Of a DNA stretch of 64,000 nucleotides, positions 7,877 through 15,777 are shown in pieces; the stretch's first letter is position 1, and each line of letters starts with the position of its first letter. A program made the translations under genes and the position numbers. The notes below the pieces were generated by a model that saw nothing but the letters and a program-made list of their open reading frames with translations, made no database searches and had not been told where the DNA came from. The stretch is taken from assembly GCF_014645835.1 (NCBI RefSeq), contig NZ_BMMM01000013.1, forward strand, positions 150,053-214,052. The letters run 5' to 3'. The stretch is from Streptomyces albiflavescens. Its GTDB lineage: Bacteria > Actinomycetota > Actinomycetes > Streptomycetales > Streptomycetaceae.

Positions 7877-9412
7877 CTACTGGCCGAGCAGCGGCAGTAC
7901 GGGAAAAATGTGGTCCTGCCAGATCAGGCGGGAGGCTTCCTCCGGGTAGGCGGTGACAGCCGGCCGGCTGTCGAAGAGCTGCACGAGGCGTTGCTCGGTG
8001 TCGTACGCGGGCCAGCCGGGGTCGCCGTGGGTGGCGAACGCCGTCCATGCGGCGCGCATGCTGGTGGAAAGCGCCTCTGCCTCCGGGGACGGGCCTTCGC
8101 CGATCAGCATGGCAGGCTGGCCGCGGTCCAGATTGCCGAAAACGAGCGGTACGTCGAGGCCGTGGCAGGCGCCGAGGGCGCCGCCCATGCCCGGGGCGGG
8201 CCAGGTCAACTCGTAGACGTGGGCACGGCCGCCGGCGACGGTCTGGGCCTGTGCGAGGTGGAGGCTCGGCATACGGAACAGCCAGTCGGACTGGACCAGT
8301 TCGTGCAGCTCGTCCGGGCTCGCGGCCGGAAAGCCGTCGCGGTAACGGCGTGCGCCGTCTCGGCCGGGGCCGAAGACATGCAGCGCGGTCGCCGCCTGTT
8401 CCTGTGTCACCTGGCCGAGCAGGCCGTCGAGCGCGGTGAGCAGGCGCTGTTCGTCGCGGGTGTGGCCGACGAGGAGCTCGATGTCCCGCCCGGCGCCGTC
8501 GGCCAGGGCCTGCCATGGGGTGACCGGCAGTATCTCCCCTTCGACGACCGGCGAGAACGGGATCGACCGGTGCGCGACCGGACCCCAGCGTTCGGCCCAC
8601 TCGGCCATCCTGCCGCCGACCGCATCACCGGCGGCGGACAACCGTGCCGGGGCCACTGTGGACAGGTCGGCCGCCGTGGGCCTCAGTCCCAGCTCGGCGG
8701 CGCAGGCGGTGGCGATGTCGGCGGCGAGCGCCGGCGAGAAGAACGTGCCCGGCACGCTCTGCGCGACGGCCCGGGAGAAGAGCCCGGCCGCACGCTTCAT
8801 CGCCAGCAGCGCCGCGACCGATCCGGCGCCTGCCGACTGGCCGAAGACCGTGACGCGGTCGGGGTCGCCGCCGAAGGCCCGGATGTTGTCACGCACCCAC
8901 TCGAGAGCGGCGACCTGGTCAAGCAGACCCCGGTTGGCCGGCGCCCCCTCGATCTGCCCGAAACCCTCAAGTCCCACACGGTAGTTGAACGTCACCACGA
9001 CGACACCGCTACGCGCCAGGCGGCCGCCGTCGTACTCGGGAAGACCCGACATGCCGATCGTGTAAGCGCCGCCCTGAATCCACACCATCACCGGCAGCCC
9101 TCCGCCCGGGCCCGGCTCGGGCGACCAGACGTTGACCGTCAGCCAGTCGTCGCCCACCGCGTCCTGCGAGCGCGCGTCCATGCCGAAATGGCCGCCTTGA
9201 GGGGGTGGCGGTCCGTACGACACCGCCGCCCTCACCCCGTCCCATCCCCGTACCGGCCGCGGCGCGGCGAAACGCAGCGAGCCGACCGGCGGCTCGGCGA
9301 ACGGGATGCCACGGAAGACCGCCACACCCGCCTCCCGGCTGCCGCGTAGCGCCCCGGCCGCGGCACGGACCTCGGGCTGGGACCCGGACGGCTCGGACGC
9401 GACAACGGTCAT
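7877..9412 (-). CDS. Type-B carboxylesterase
   Basis: A 511-residue member of the carboxylesterase/para-nitrobenzyl esterase family. It contains FRGIPFAEPPVG, the oxyanion-hole region WIQGGAYTIG, and the nucleophile elbow GQSAGAGS with Ser193. The histidine is likely in GACHGLDVPLVFGN near the C-terminus. The usual acidic member of the triad was not placed with certainty. Such enzymes hydrolyse carboxylic esters, and there is no signal peptide. The ATG at 9412 follows GAGGGAG; a longer frame exists upstream without support. It stands alone between the cyclophilin gene and a decayed region. Confidence 0.9.
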   Translation of the reverse strand: MTVVASEPSGSQPEVRAAAGALRGSREAGVAVFRGIPFAEPPVGSLRFAAPRPVRGWDGVRAAVSYGPPPPQGGHFGMDARSQDAVGDDWLTVNVWSPEPGPGGGLPVMVWIQGGAYTIGMSGLPEYDGGRLARSGVVVVTFNYRVGLEGFGQIEGAPANRGLLDQVAALEWVRDNIRAFGGDPDRVTVFGQSAGAGSVAALLAMKRAAGLFSRAVAQSVPGTFFSPALAADIATACAAELGLRPTAADLSTVAPARLSAAGDAVGGRMAEWAERWGPVAHRSIPFSPVVEGEILPVTPWQALADGAGRDIELLVGHTRDEQRLLTALDGLLGQVTQEQAATALHVFGPGRDGARRYRDGFPAASPDELHELVQSDWLFRMPSLHLAQAQTVAGGRAHVYELTWPAPGMGGALGACHGLDVPLVFGNLDRGQPAMLIGEGPSPEAEALSTSMRAAWTAFATHGDPGWPAYDTEQRLVQLFDSRPAVTAYPEEASRLIWQDHIFPVLPLLGQ

Positions 9413-9746
9413 CGCAACTCCCTCTCTGGACAGGTGGAGCGCGATCACATGGGTTCGAGTCGGCCCGGACCCTCCGGATCATCCCGCTGCATCAGGATGC
9501 GCGCCAGCCATTTATGGACGGCCCGGACTCGTGGGACAGGGCACCGCCGACCAGAACCCCGATCACCAGGGTCGACACCCTACTGTGGTCCGACGTCGAC
9601 CACGAGAACATCCACATCGACGAAGTGAGCGGCCCGGAGGCGCCGCGGCCCAAGGTCGACCTCGTAGTGCAACTGCTCTGCGAGGGCGGCATGTTGAAGG
9701 TCATCCGCTTCCACTGCCTTGTCAATGGTGGCTGCCAGGATCGTCG

Positions 9747-9885
9747 ACCGGACCCGGTCGGTGCCGGCGAGCAGCCAGGCGAAGCCGCCCGCGTGCCGCC
9801 AGCCGTCGCTCACCGCCAGAAACGTCCGGCACGAGGGCGGCAACCGGTGCCCGAGCCGCTGCCGGCCCCCGCGCCCGGGCGAGGG
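9747..9885 (-). pseudogene. SMI1/KNR4 (SUKH) family fragment
   Basis: In the leftward frame just after a TAG at 9886-9888, the sequence RLGHRLPPSCRTFLAVSDG and WRHAGGFAWLLAGT matches the core of SMI1/KNR4 (SUKH) proteins, which often serve as toxin immunity proteins. The family match stops after about 45 residues and the frame continues in unrelated sequence to 9580. Both ends of the domain are missing, so this is read as a decayed fragment. The surrounding 9413-10020 stretch contains no other recognisable gene. Confidence 0.5.
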
Positions 9886-10020
9886 CTACGCGACCCTCCG
9901 CGCGGTGCGGCAGCGGCCGTAGAGGCCCTGCCGCACCACACGGCGGTGGTCGCTCCGTCTCCCCGCGGACATCGTCACCGCCACAGCCCAGACACTTCTC
10001 CGCCTCCACCGGGCCGAGGC

Positions 10021-10929
10021 CTAGAGGCGCGGCGCCCCGGTCACCGACATCACCAGCGAGTACAGGGAGGTGGTGGCCGTGATGAACAGGCGGTTGTTCT
10101 TCGGGCCGCCGAAGGCGATGTTGGAGACGGGCTCGGGCACGCGCAGTCGGCCGATGAGGGTGCCGTCGGGGTCGTAGCAGTGGACGCCGTCGTCCAGGGC
10201 GGCGGCCCACAGGCGGCCCTCGTCGTCGAAGCGGATGTTGTCGAAGTGGACGTCGCCCCGGCCCTCGGCGAAGACCTTCCCGTCGGAGAGTGTGCCGTCC
10301 TCGCGGATGTCGAACATGTGGATCCGCGCGCTCCGCGAGTCGGAGACGTACAGCCGCATCTCGTCGGCGGACAGGATGACGCCGTTGGGTCCCGCGAACC
10401 CGTCGGCGGCGAGGTGCACGTCCCCCGTAGCGGGGTCGATCCGGTACACGTTGCACGCGCCGATCTCGGAGTCGGCGCGATGGCCCTCGTAGTCGCTGGT
10501 GATGCCGAAGTCCGGGTCGGAGAACCAGATCGTGCCGTCGGAGCGTACGACGGAGTCGTTCGGGCTGTTGAGCCGCTTTCCGGCGTACTGGTCGGCGAGG
10601 ACGGTCACGGTCCCGTCGGGCTCGGTGCGGGTGACGCGACGGTTGCCCTGCTCGCAGGTGACCAGGCGGCCCTGCCGGTCGAGGGTGTTGCCGTTGCTGT
10701 GGCCTGCTGGGGTACGGAAGACACCGACCGTGCCGGTGGCCTCGTCCCAGCGCAGGATGCGGTCGTTCGGGATGTCGCTCCAGATCAACTGGCGCCAGGC
10801 GGGGAGATACAGCGGGCCCTCGGCCCAGCGGCAGCCGCCGTAGAGGACCTCCAGCCTGCTGTCGCCGTTCGCACAGCGTCCGGTGCGGAAGCGGTCGTCC
10901 AGGATCTCGTACAGGCCGTCGGCGGACAT
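10021..10929 (-). CDS. SMP-30/gluconolactonase-like protein
   Basis: A 302-residue six-bladed beta-propeller hydrolase. Diagnostic segments are CRWAEGPLYLPAWRQLIWSD (metal-binding Glu of the WxEGP type), SNGNTLDRQGRLVTCEQGNRRV, LNSPNDSVVRSDGTIWFSDP (Asn and Asp metal ligands), and FAGPNGVILSADEMRLYVSDS. Members hydrolyse sugar lactones with a divalent metal. GAGAGGA precedes the ATG. It is divergent from an Lrp/AsnC gene 76 bases away, a layout that commonly means control by that regulator. Confidence 0.9.
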   Translation of the reverse strand: MSADGLYEILDDRFRTGRCANGDSRLEVLYGGCRWAEGPLYLPAWRQLIWSDIPNDRILRWDEATGTVGVFRTPAGHSNGNTLDRQGRLVTCEQGNRRVTRTEPDGTVTVLADQYAGKRLNSPNDSVVRSDGTIWFSDPDFGITSDYEGHRADSEIGACNVYRIDPATGDVHLAADGFAGPNGVILSADEMRLYVSDSRSARIHMFDIREDGTLSDGKVFAEGRGDVHFDNIRFDDEGRLWAAALDDGVHCYDPDGTLIGRLRVPEPVSNIAFGGPKNNRLFITATTSLYSLVMSVTGAPRL

Positions 10930-11005
10930 GGTGTCCTCTCAGAAGGATTGACCAGAATGCGATTCAACGTAGCACGCATATGCCCGAACCAAGTATGGTC
11001 ATCGC

Positions 11006-11452
11006 GTGAAACCAGTAGATGACATCGACCGTCAGCTGATCGCGCTGCTCCAGCGGGACGCCACCCAGTCGTACGCCGCACTGGGCAAGGCGGTCGGCCT
11101 GTCGGCGGGTGCCGCGCACGAGCGCGTGCGCAAGCTGCGCGAGCAGGGGATCATCCGGGCCACGACGGTCGACGTCGACCCCGCGGCGCTCGACCGCGGC
11201 GTCCTCGCCTTCGTGCTGGTCGACTCGACGGCCTGGATGGGCGACCGGGCCGATGACTTCGCCGCCGTGCCGGAGATCCAGGAGGCGCACGTCATCGCGG
11301 GCAGCGCGGCCGTCCTGGTCAAGGTGCGCACCGCGACCACCGAGCGGCTCCAGGACGTGTTGCGCCGTCTGTACGCGATCGACGGGGTCAGCGGGACGCA
11401 GGCAACGGTGGTTCTGGAGACCTTCTTCGAAAGGCCGTTGGACGCCGGTTAA
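11006..11452 (+). CDS. Lrp/AsnC family transcriptional regulator
   Basis: A 148-residue protein with an N-terminal winged helix-turn-helix (IDRQLIALLQRDATQSYAAL, then VGLSAGAAHERVRKLREQGII) and a C-terminal RAM ligand-sensing domain (EIQEAHVIAGSAAVLVKVRT). Lrp-type regulators form octamers and respond to amino acids or related metabolites. The start is a GTG. It is divergent from the SMP-30 lactonase gene, its likely target along with itself. Confidence 0.9.
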   Translation: MKPVDDIDRQLIALLQRDATQSYAALGKAVGLSAGAAHERVRKLREQGIIRATTVDVDPAALDRGVLAFVLVDSTAWMGDRADDFAAVPEIQEAHVIAGSAAVLVKVRTATTERLQDVLRRLYAIDGVSGTQATVVLETFFERPLDAG

Positions 11453-11477
11453 GTCTCGGTCAGGCCGTGTCTCTTGG

Positions 11478-12035
11478 ATGAGACCGACTCGGAGGGGCGG
11501 CCGCGCCGAGGCGTACGCCGACATCCTCAGCCGGTACGGGCTGGCGGAGCTGACGGCGAACGGCTACAGCAAACCCCGGTCACAGGACGAGCTGGGAATG
11601 GCCCTGGCGGGTCCCTTCGGCGCCAAGTTCGTGGAGGTACGCGTCGATGCCGAGCTGGGACTCGTACGCATCGCCCGGATCGTGTCCGTGATCGACGGCG
11701 GCCGCAACCTCAACGAGAAGACCGCCCGGAGCCAGATCGTCGGCGGGACCGTCGGCGGTATCGGCATGGCACTCTTCGAGGACACCATCACCGACGCCCG
11801 CAGCGGGCGGATCACCAACGGCACCTTCGGCGACTACCTCATCCCCGTCAATGCCGACGTGCCTGACATGGATGTGGTGTTCGTGGGCGACCGCGGCCGA
11901 GGTAGCCCCATCGGCACCAAGGGGATCGGCGAGGTCGGCCTGGTCGGTATCGCCGCCGCCGTGACCAACGCCGTGCACCACGCCACGGGAAAGCGCATCC
12001 GCTCACTTCCCGTCACCCTCGACGCACTGTTGTGA
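11478..12035 (+). pseudogene. Truncated molybdenum-hydroxylase large subunit (C-terminal fragment)
   Basis: About 185 codons match only the C-terminal part of xanthine-dehydrogenase-family molybdopterin-binding subunits: FGAKFVEVRVDAELGLVRI, ARSQIVGGTVGGIGMALFED, LIPVNADVPDMDVVFVG and the catalytic-Glu segment GTKGIGEVGLVG. Roughly 550 N-terminal residues, including the cofactor channel and most molybdopterin contacts, are absent. The frame runs back without a break into the end of the Lrp gene, so there is no proper start. It is clearly diverged from the intact homologue at 35189-37420 and is therefore not a recent copy of it. Confidence 0.8.
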
Positions 12036-12209
12036 CGTCCCCAGCGGTCGGGGCCGGGGTCATGTCTGTCCCGTCAGGGACACCGTTGGCGAATTCGGCA
12101 GTGGTTGTGCGACGAGGGGCGTTCGGTCCAGTTCCAGCCCCCGGCGCGAGGAGCCGGTCCGAACGGTGCGCGGCATGGTCGAGCGGCGACAAGTAGGTCA
12201 CCGCAGAAG

Positions 12210-13622
12210 TCAGCGGCCCCTCAGCTTCTCCTGCAGCCAGTCGAAGACGACCTCGCAGTGCTGCTGCGGGGCCATCGGAGAGCAGTGCAGCTGCGCGCCG
12301 GTGGCCCTGGTGAGCTTCACGTAGTCCTTGGGAGCCGTCAGCTTGTCGAACATCTGACGCGGCTGGCCGGGATAGAACTGCTCGTCGTCGTAGTCGAGGA
12401 CCAGCGTGGGCATCTTGATGCGGCCCACGACGTTCGTGATGTCCAGCGACTGGATGAGTGTGGCGGGGGTGTAGAAGTCGGTGAACATCTTGCCCGCGCG
12501 GGCGTCGAGCATCGCCGGCACGGAGAAGGGCTCGAAGCGCTTCTTCAACGTCGCAGCCGCGGACGGAGGCAACTGGGGCACGACCTCCTTGTTCCAGATG
12601 TTGTTGGTCTTCGCCTTGTCCGGGGTGAGGATCTCCCGGATCTCAGGGGGAAAGCCCAGCCAGGGCATGAGCACTCCGGGCATCGCCACCAGAGCGGCGA
12701 TCCTGTTCTCGAAGGCCGCGGCCCGGGGCGCCAGGTCTCCGGCCATGCTCAGCCCGGTCAGGGCGATCTTGCCCGTGTCCACGTCCGAGCGGGCGGCCAG
12801 CCAGTCGACGAGCGGCGTGACCACGGTCTCCCATCGCGGTGTGAAGACCACCTGGTTCACGAAGAGCAGCTGTCCCTGGCCGGGCCCGTCATAGACGAGT
12901 GCATTCCAGCCGCGCTCCAAAGCGGCCGAGACGCCGTAGGTCCACATGTCGACGTTCTGTCCGTCGCTGCCGTTGGTGAGGATCACGGTGGGGCGCCGCT
13001 CGGCGGAGTCGTCCGGTCGGAAGAACCACACCGGCAGCGGGGTCTTCCCGTACGGGATGTCGGCCTTCACCGGTGCCGGGTCGGACAGCTCGCAGAACTT
13101 GTCCCAGGCGCCGCGTCCGGCCTTGTACAGCTGTTCTTCGCTGCCGGGGTCGTCGGTGCCGAGGACGAAGAACAGCGCCTGGCCGTAGTACTGGGCGGCC
13201 CGCAGCGCACGGAAGCGTGTGGTCTGCGTACCGGGCTTGCTGCCCTGGGGCGCCCCCATCAGTTGATCGCCGAGTTTCCTGAAGGTCTCGGTGTACGTCT
13301 GCGCGGAGAGGCCGGCCTTGTTGATCGCGTTCACCGCGGTGAGCACCTCGCCCACCTCTGCGGCGCCGTAGCCGGACGCGCCGAGCGCGAGGAGCCCGTT
13401 GAAGTTGAAGGCCGAGTCCTTGAAGAGGGTCATCACCCCGGGCGTGGGACCGTCCGCCGGGGCGGAGGCCGAGGCCGTGCGGCCGGGGGTGGACGCCGAT
13501 GCGGGCGACGCGTCCGACGGGGTGCACCCGGCGGCCAGCATGGCCCCGGCCCCGCCGACGAACCCGGCTAGAGCGGTGCGGCGGGTGGGGCCGGATGCGC
13601 GATCACTCGATACGTATGTCAC
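12210..13622 (-). CDS. Secreted alpha/beta-hydrolase, probable Tat lipoprotein
   Basis: About 470 residues from a GTG at 13622. The N-terminus has twin arginines (PTRRTALAGF), a hydrophobic stretch and a lipobox AAGC, followed by a Ser/Ala/Pro linker, so it is probably Tat-exported and lipid-anchored. The C-terminal half is an alpha/beta hydrolase fold: PTVILTNGSDGQ strand, nucleophile elbow GLSMAG, acid region VLDYDDEQFYPG, and a late histidine (AQLHCSP or QQHCEV). The substrate is unknown; it resembles dienelactone-hydrolase-like or acyl-ester hydrolases. The start is uncertain because no strong ribosome site is seen; an in-frame ATG at 13721 would add 33 atypical residues ahead of the signal. 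Confidence 0.75.
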   Translation of the reverse strand: MTYVSSDRASGPTRRTALAGFVGGAGAMLAAGCTPSDASPASASTPGRTASASAPADGPTPGVMTLFKDSAFNFNGLLALGASGYGAAEVGEVLTAVNAINKAGLSAQTYTETFRKLGDQLMGAPQGSKPGTQTTRFRALRAAQYYGQALFFVLGTDDPGSEEQLYKAGRGAWDKFCELSDPAPVKADIPYGKTPLPVWFFRPDDSAERRPTVILTNGSDGQNVDMWTYGVSAALERGWNALVYDGPGQGQLLFVNQVVFTPRWETVVTPLVDWLAARSDVDTGKIALTGLSMAGDLAPRAAAFENRIAALVAMPGVLMPWLGFPPEIREILTPDKAKTNNIWNKEVVPQLPPSAAATLKKRFEPFSVPAMLDARAGKMFTDFYTPATLIQSLDITNVVGRIKMPTLVLDYDDEQFYPGQPRQMFDKLTAPKDYVKLTRATGAQLHCSPMAPQQHCEVVFDWLQEKLRGR

Positions 13623-13782
13623 GCCAGCCGAACGTACGAGCCGCGCCTCCCGGCCCTTTTCCGCGACACCCGCCGTTCCCTCGAATGGCGCACCGCTCAG
13701 TCCTTGGGCGGGACTTCCCATGGTGATGGACCGGCTCGACCCCGAAGGGCCCTACGAGTGTGGCTTGGGCCCTGTACTACGT

Positions 13783-13846
13783 TGGAGCTGGAGCTGGAGC
13801 TGGAGCTGGAGCTGGAGCTGGAGCTGGAGCTGGAGCTGGAGCTGGA
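13783..13846. repeat. TGGAGC hexanucleotide tandem repeat, about 10.7 copies
   Basis: Ten perfect copies of TGGAGC (13783-13842) are followed by TGGA. The tract ends 24 bases before the ATG of the downstream methyltransferase, in its leader or promoter region. All three forward frames through it are open and give Ser-Trp, Gly-Ala or Glu-Leu dipeptide repeats. The perfect array points to recent slippage expansion. Confidence 0.95.
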
Positions 13847-13870
13847 CTCCGAGCCGGGAAGGGGACCGTC

Positions 13871-14512
13871 ATGCGACAGGGCAGCGACGCGGACGAGCGG
13901 ACCCGCCGGATTTGGGAGCGCGAGGCGCCACGCTACGACAGCTGGATGCGCCGCTTCGACCGGTACATGCTCCGCGACGGCCGTTCGTGGGTGTGTTCCC
14001 AGGCTCGCGGCCGCGTTCTGGAGGTCGCCGTCGGCACCGGCCTGAACCTCCCCTTCTATCCCAACGGCACCGACGTGACCGGCGTGGACCTGTCCTCGGC
14101 CATGCTGGACCGCGCCCGCACCCGGGCGGACGAAGTGGGCCTGAAGGTTCCTCTCGTCGAGGCGCCGGCCACCCGACTGCCTTTCCCCGACGCCTCCTTC
14201 GACACCGTGGTGTGCGCCCTTGCCCTGTGCTGCATCCCCGACGACCGTACGGCCGTCGCCGAGATGCACCGCGTCCTCAAGCCCGGCGGCACGCTGCTCC
14301 TGATCGACCACGTCATCAGCCATCGCTTTGCCGTGCGACTGGTGCAGCGCCTGCTCGATCCGCTGATGGTCGCGTTCGCCGACGACCATCAGCTGCGCCG
14401 TCCGCTGCACCTCGTGCGCGAGGCCGGCTTCACTGTCGTCCGCCGCGACCGCTACAGCCTCGGCATGATCGAACGCCTCGCCGCCGTCAAGGACACCGCA
14501 ACAGTCCTGTGA
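13871..14512 (+). CDS. Class I SAM-dependent methyltransferase (UbiE-like)
   Basis: A 213-residue protein with SAM motif I VLEVAVGTGLNLPFYP near residues 43-58, the acidic ribose-binding GVDLSSAML, motif II FDTVVCALALCCIP, and HRVLKPGGTLLLIDHV. It resembles the UbiE/Coq5 branch and phospholipid or small-molecule methyltransferases. The target is unknown. The ATG at 13871 is chosen for AAGGGGA five bases upstream; the longer frame would add a Gly-Ala repeat encoded by the hexamer array, which is probably untranslated. The gene is divergent from the lipoprotein hydrolase. Confidence 0.85.
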   Translation: MRQGSDADERTRRIWEREAPRYDSWMRRFDRYMLRDGRSWVCSQARGRVLEVAVGTGLNLPFYPNGTDVTGVDLSSAMLDRARTRADEVGLKVPLVEAPATRLPFPDASFDTVVCALALCCIPDDRTAVAEMHRVLKPGGTLLLIDHVISHRFAVRLVQRLLDPLMVAFADDHQLRRPLHLVREAGFTVVRRDRYSLGMIERLAAVKDTATVL

Positions 14513-14853
14513 ACCCGTCAGGACCGCCCGGCGGAACGGGCAAGCCGACAGCCGGCCCATGGGCAGGGAAGCACGCGCGGCGGGAGCACCACGCAGGATG
14601 ACGGTCGCCGGGCGGCGGCGCACGGATCGGGCCTGAGCGTGCCGAATACTCCAATGGCGGCGGTGACCACGGCTGGTCACAGCCACTCGTTGAGGGCTGC
14701 GGCCGGCACGGTCGCCTCGTGACGGACGGGTTGTGACCGCGCCTGCGTGATGGCTACGCCGTCCGACGGAACGCGGCTCCGTTCGGAGCGTGCGGTCATC
14801 GTCTCCAAAAGCCAGTTGAGATGCTGCCGTACGTTGGGCAAAGGTCTGTGGTC
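14513..14853. other. Gene-free gap
   Basis: About 340 bases between two rightward genes. No supported coding frame is seen. A short palindrome, GCTCCG-TT-CGGAGC, lies near 14776-14789 and might be an operator for the downstream gene. Confidence 0.4.
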
Positions 14854-15405
14854 ATGGAGTTCTTCTGTTACCACCGTGATCGGGCCGGCTCCGTGGCGTT
14901 GCGCGACGAACTGCTGGAAGAGCACTGGTCCTACATGGACCAGTACGCGACGGAGATGATCGCGCGTGGCCCGACCTTCGCCGACGACGGCGATACGCCT
15001 ACCGGTAGCGTGCACATCCTCGATCTGCCCGATCCCGCCGATGCCCGCGCGTTCGCCTTCGACGAGCCCAACTACCAGGCCGGCGTGTACCGGGACGTGC
15101 TGCTGCGTCGGTGGCGCAACGTGCTGGGGCGCACCATGTGGGATTTCCCCGGCGGCCGGACCGATGGCAACCGGTACCTGGTGCTCGGTCTCGGCACGGG
15201 GCAGGCTGTCGACCTCGTCGTGCCGCCCAACCGGGACGAGTTGATCGCGTTCGGACCGCTGCTGTCGGACGACGCCACCACCTGGCTGGGTACGGCGGTG
15301 CTGGTCCGGGCCCCAGACCCGGACAAGGCACGTGCCGTTCTGACCCCGGACCGGTATGCGGAGATAGAGGTCCACGACTGGCAGTTCGGCGGGCGGCCGT
15401 CATGA
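14854..15405 (+). CDS. YCII-related domain protein
   Basis: A 183-residue protein. Its first half has YCII features: MEFFCYHRDRAGS, then LLEEHWSYMDQYATEMIARGPTF with the conserved His/Asp region, and GSVHILDLPDPADARAFAFDEP, the typical ferredoxin-like strand-helix pair. The second half (FPGGRTDGNRYLVLGLG onward) looks like a second, weaker copy of the fold. YCII proteins resemble dimeric alpha/beta-barrel enzymes such as muconolactone isomerase; function is generally unknown. The ATG at 14854 follows AAGG. No partner gene is obvious. Confidence 0.7.
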   Translation: MEFFCYHRDRAGSVALRDELLEEHWSYMDQYATEMIARGPTFADDGDTPTGSVHILDLPDPADARAFAFDEPNYQAGVYRDVLLRRWRNVLGRTMWDFPGGRTDGNRYLVLGLGTGQAVDLVVPPNRDELIAFGPLLSDDATTWLGTAVLVRAPDPDKARAVLTPDRYAEIEVHDWQFGGRPS

Positions 15406-15515
15406 ACCGGGGACGTGCCGTGCCGACGGCGCGCGGCCGTTGATCGCGGTGGGAGACGGCCCAGGCGCCGGCTTCCGCGCCCGCTGAGGCCTCTGGACTG
15501 ACAGGACAACAGGTT

Positions 15516-15596
15516 GCCCCGCCGGTACTGGCTCGCGCCCCGCCGGTACTGGCTCGCGCCCCGCCGGTACCGGCTCGCGCCCCGCCAGTACTCGGC
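15516..15596. repeat. 21-bp tandem repeat, about 3.8 copies
   Basis: Units of 21 bases beginning GCCCCGCCGGTACTGGCTCG occur at 15516-15536, 15537-15557 and 15558-15578 (one change), with a degenerate fourth copy to about 15596. Because the period is a multiple of three, the frame stays open through it (PRRYWLA repeated). It sits beside the CaiB relic upstream of the acyl-CoA dehydrogenase. There are no spacers, so it is not a CRISPR array. Confidence 0.9.
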
Positions 15597-15627
15597 ATTG
15601 ACGAGTTCGCGTTCCGCAAGGGAGGGG

Positions 15628-15729
15628 ATGGGAGCCGTCCCCGCATTCGGCGAGGGCACCGAGTCGATCCTCGCCGACCTGGGGTACGGCCGCATCGAGA
15701 TCGACGGCCTGCGGGCCGACCATGTCATC
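15628..15729 (+). pseudogene. CaiB/BaiF CoA-transferase C-terminal relic
   Basis: The 34 codons here end in FGEGTESILADLGY followed by IDGLRADHVI, the characteristic C-terminus of CaiB/BaiF class III CoA-transferases. The rest of the roughly 400-residue protein is missing and is replaced upstream by the 21-bp repeat array. The frame has no stop and runs straight into the acyl-CoA dehydrogenase. This suggests an ancestral CaiB-dehydrogenase-ETF operon that lost most of its first gene. Confidence 0.55.
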
Positions 15730-15777
15730 CGAAGCCACCCCGCCACCCCTGAGCCCCCCAGCAAGGAGCGCCAGAGC

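Noticed and set aside
13760..13870. N-terminal Gly-Ala repeat extension of the methyltransferase.
   Set aside because: AAGGGGA is placed correctly for the ATG at 13871, and the SAM methyltransferase fold begins after it. The repeat is more likely untranslated.
15516..15596. Possible CRISPR array.
   Set aside because: The 21-base units are directly adjacent with no spacers, and no cas genes are present.
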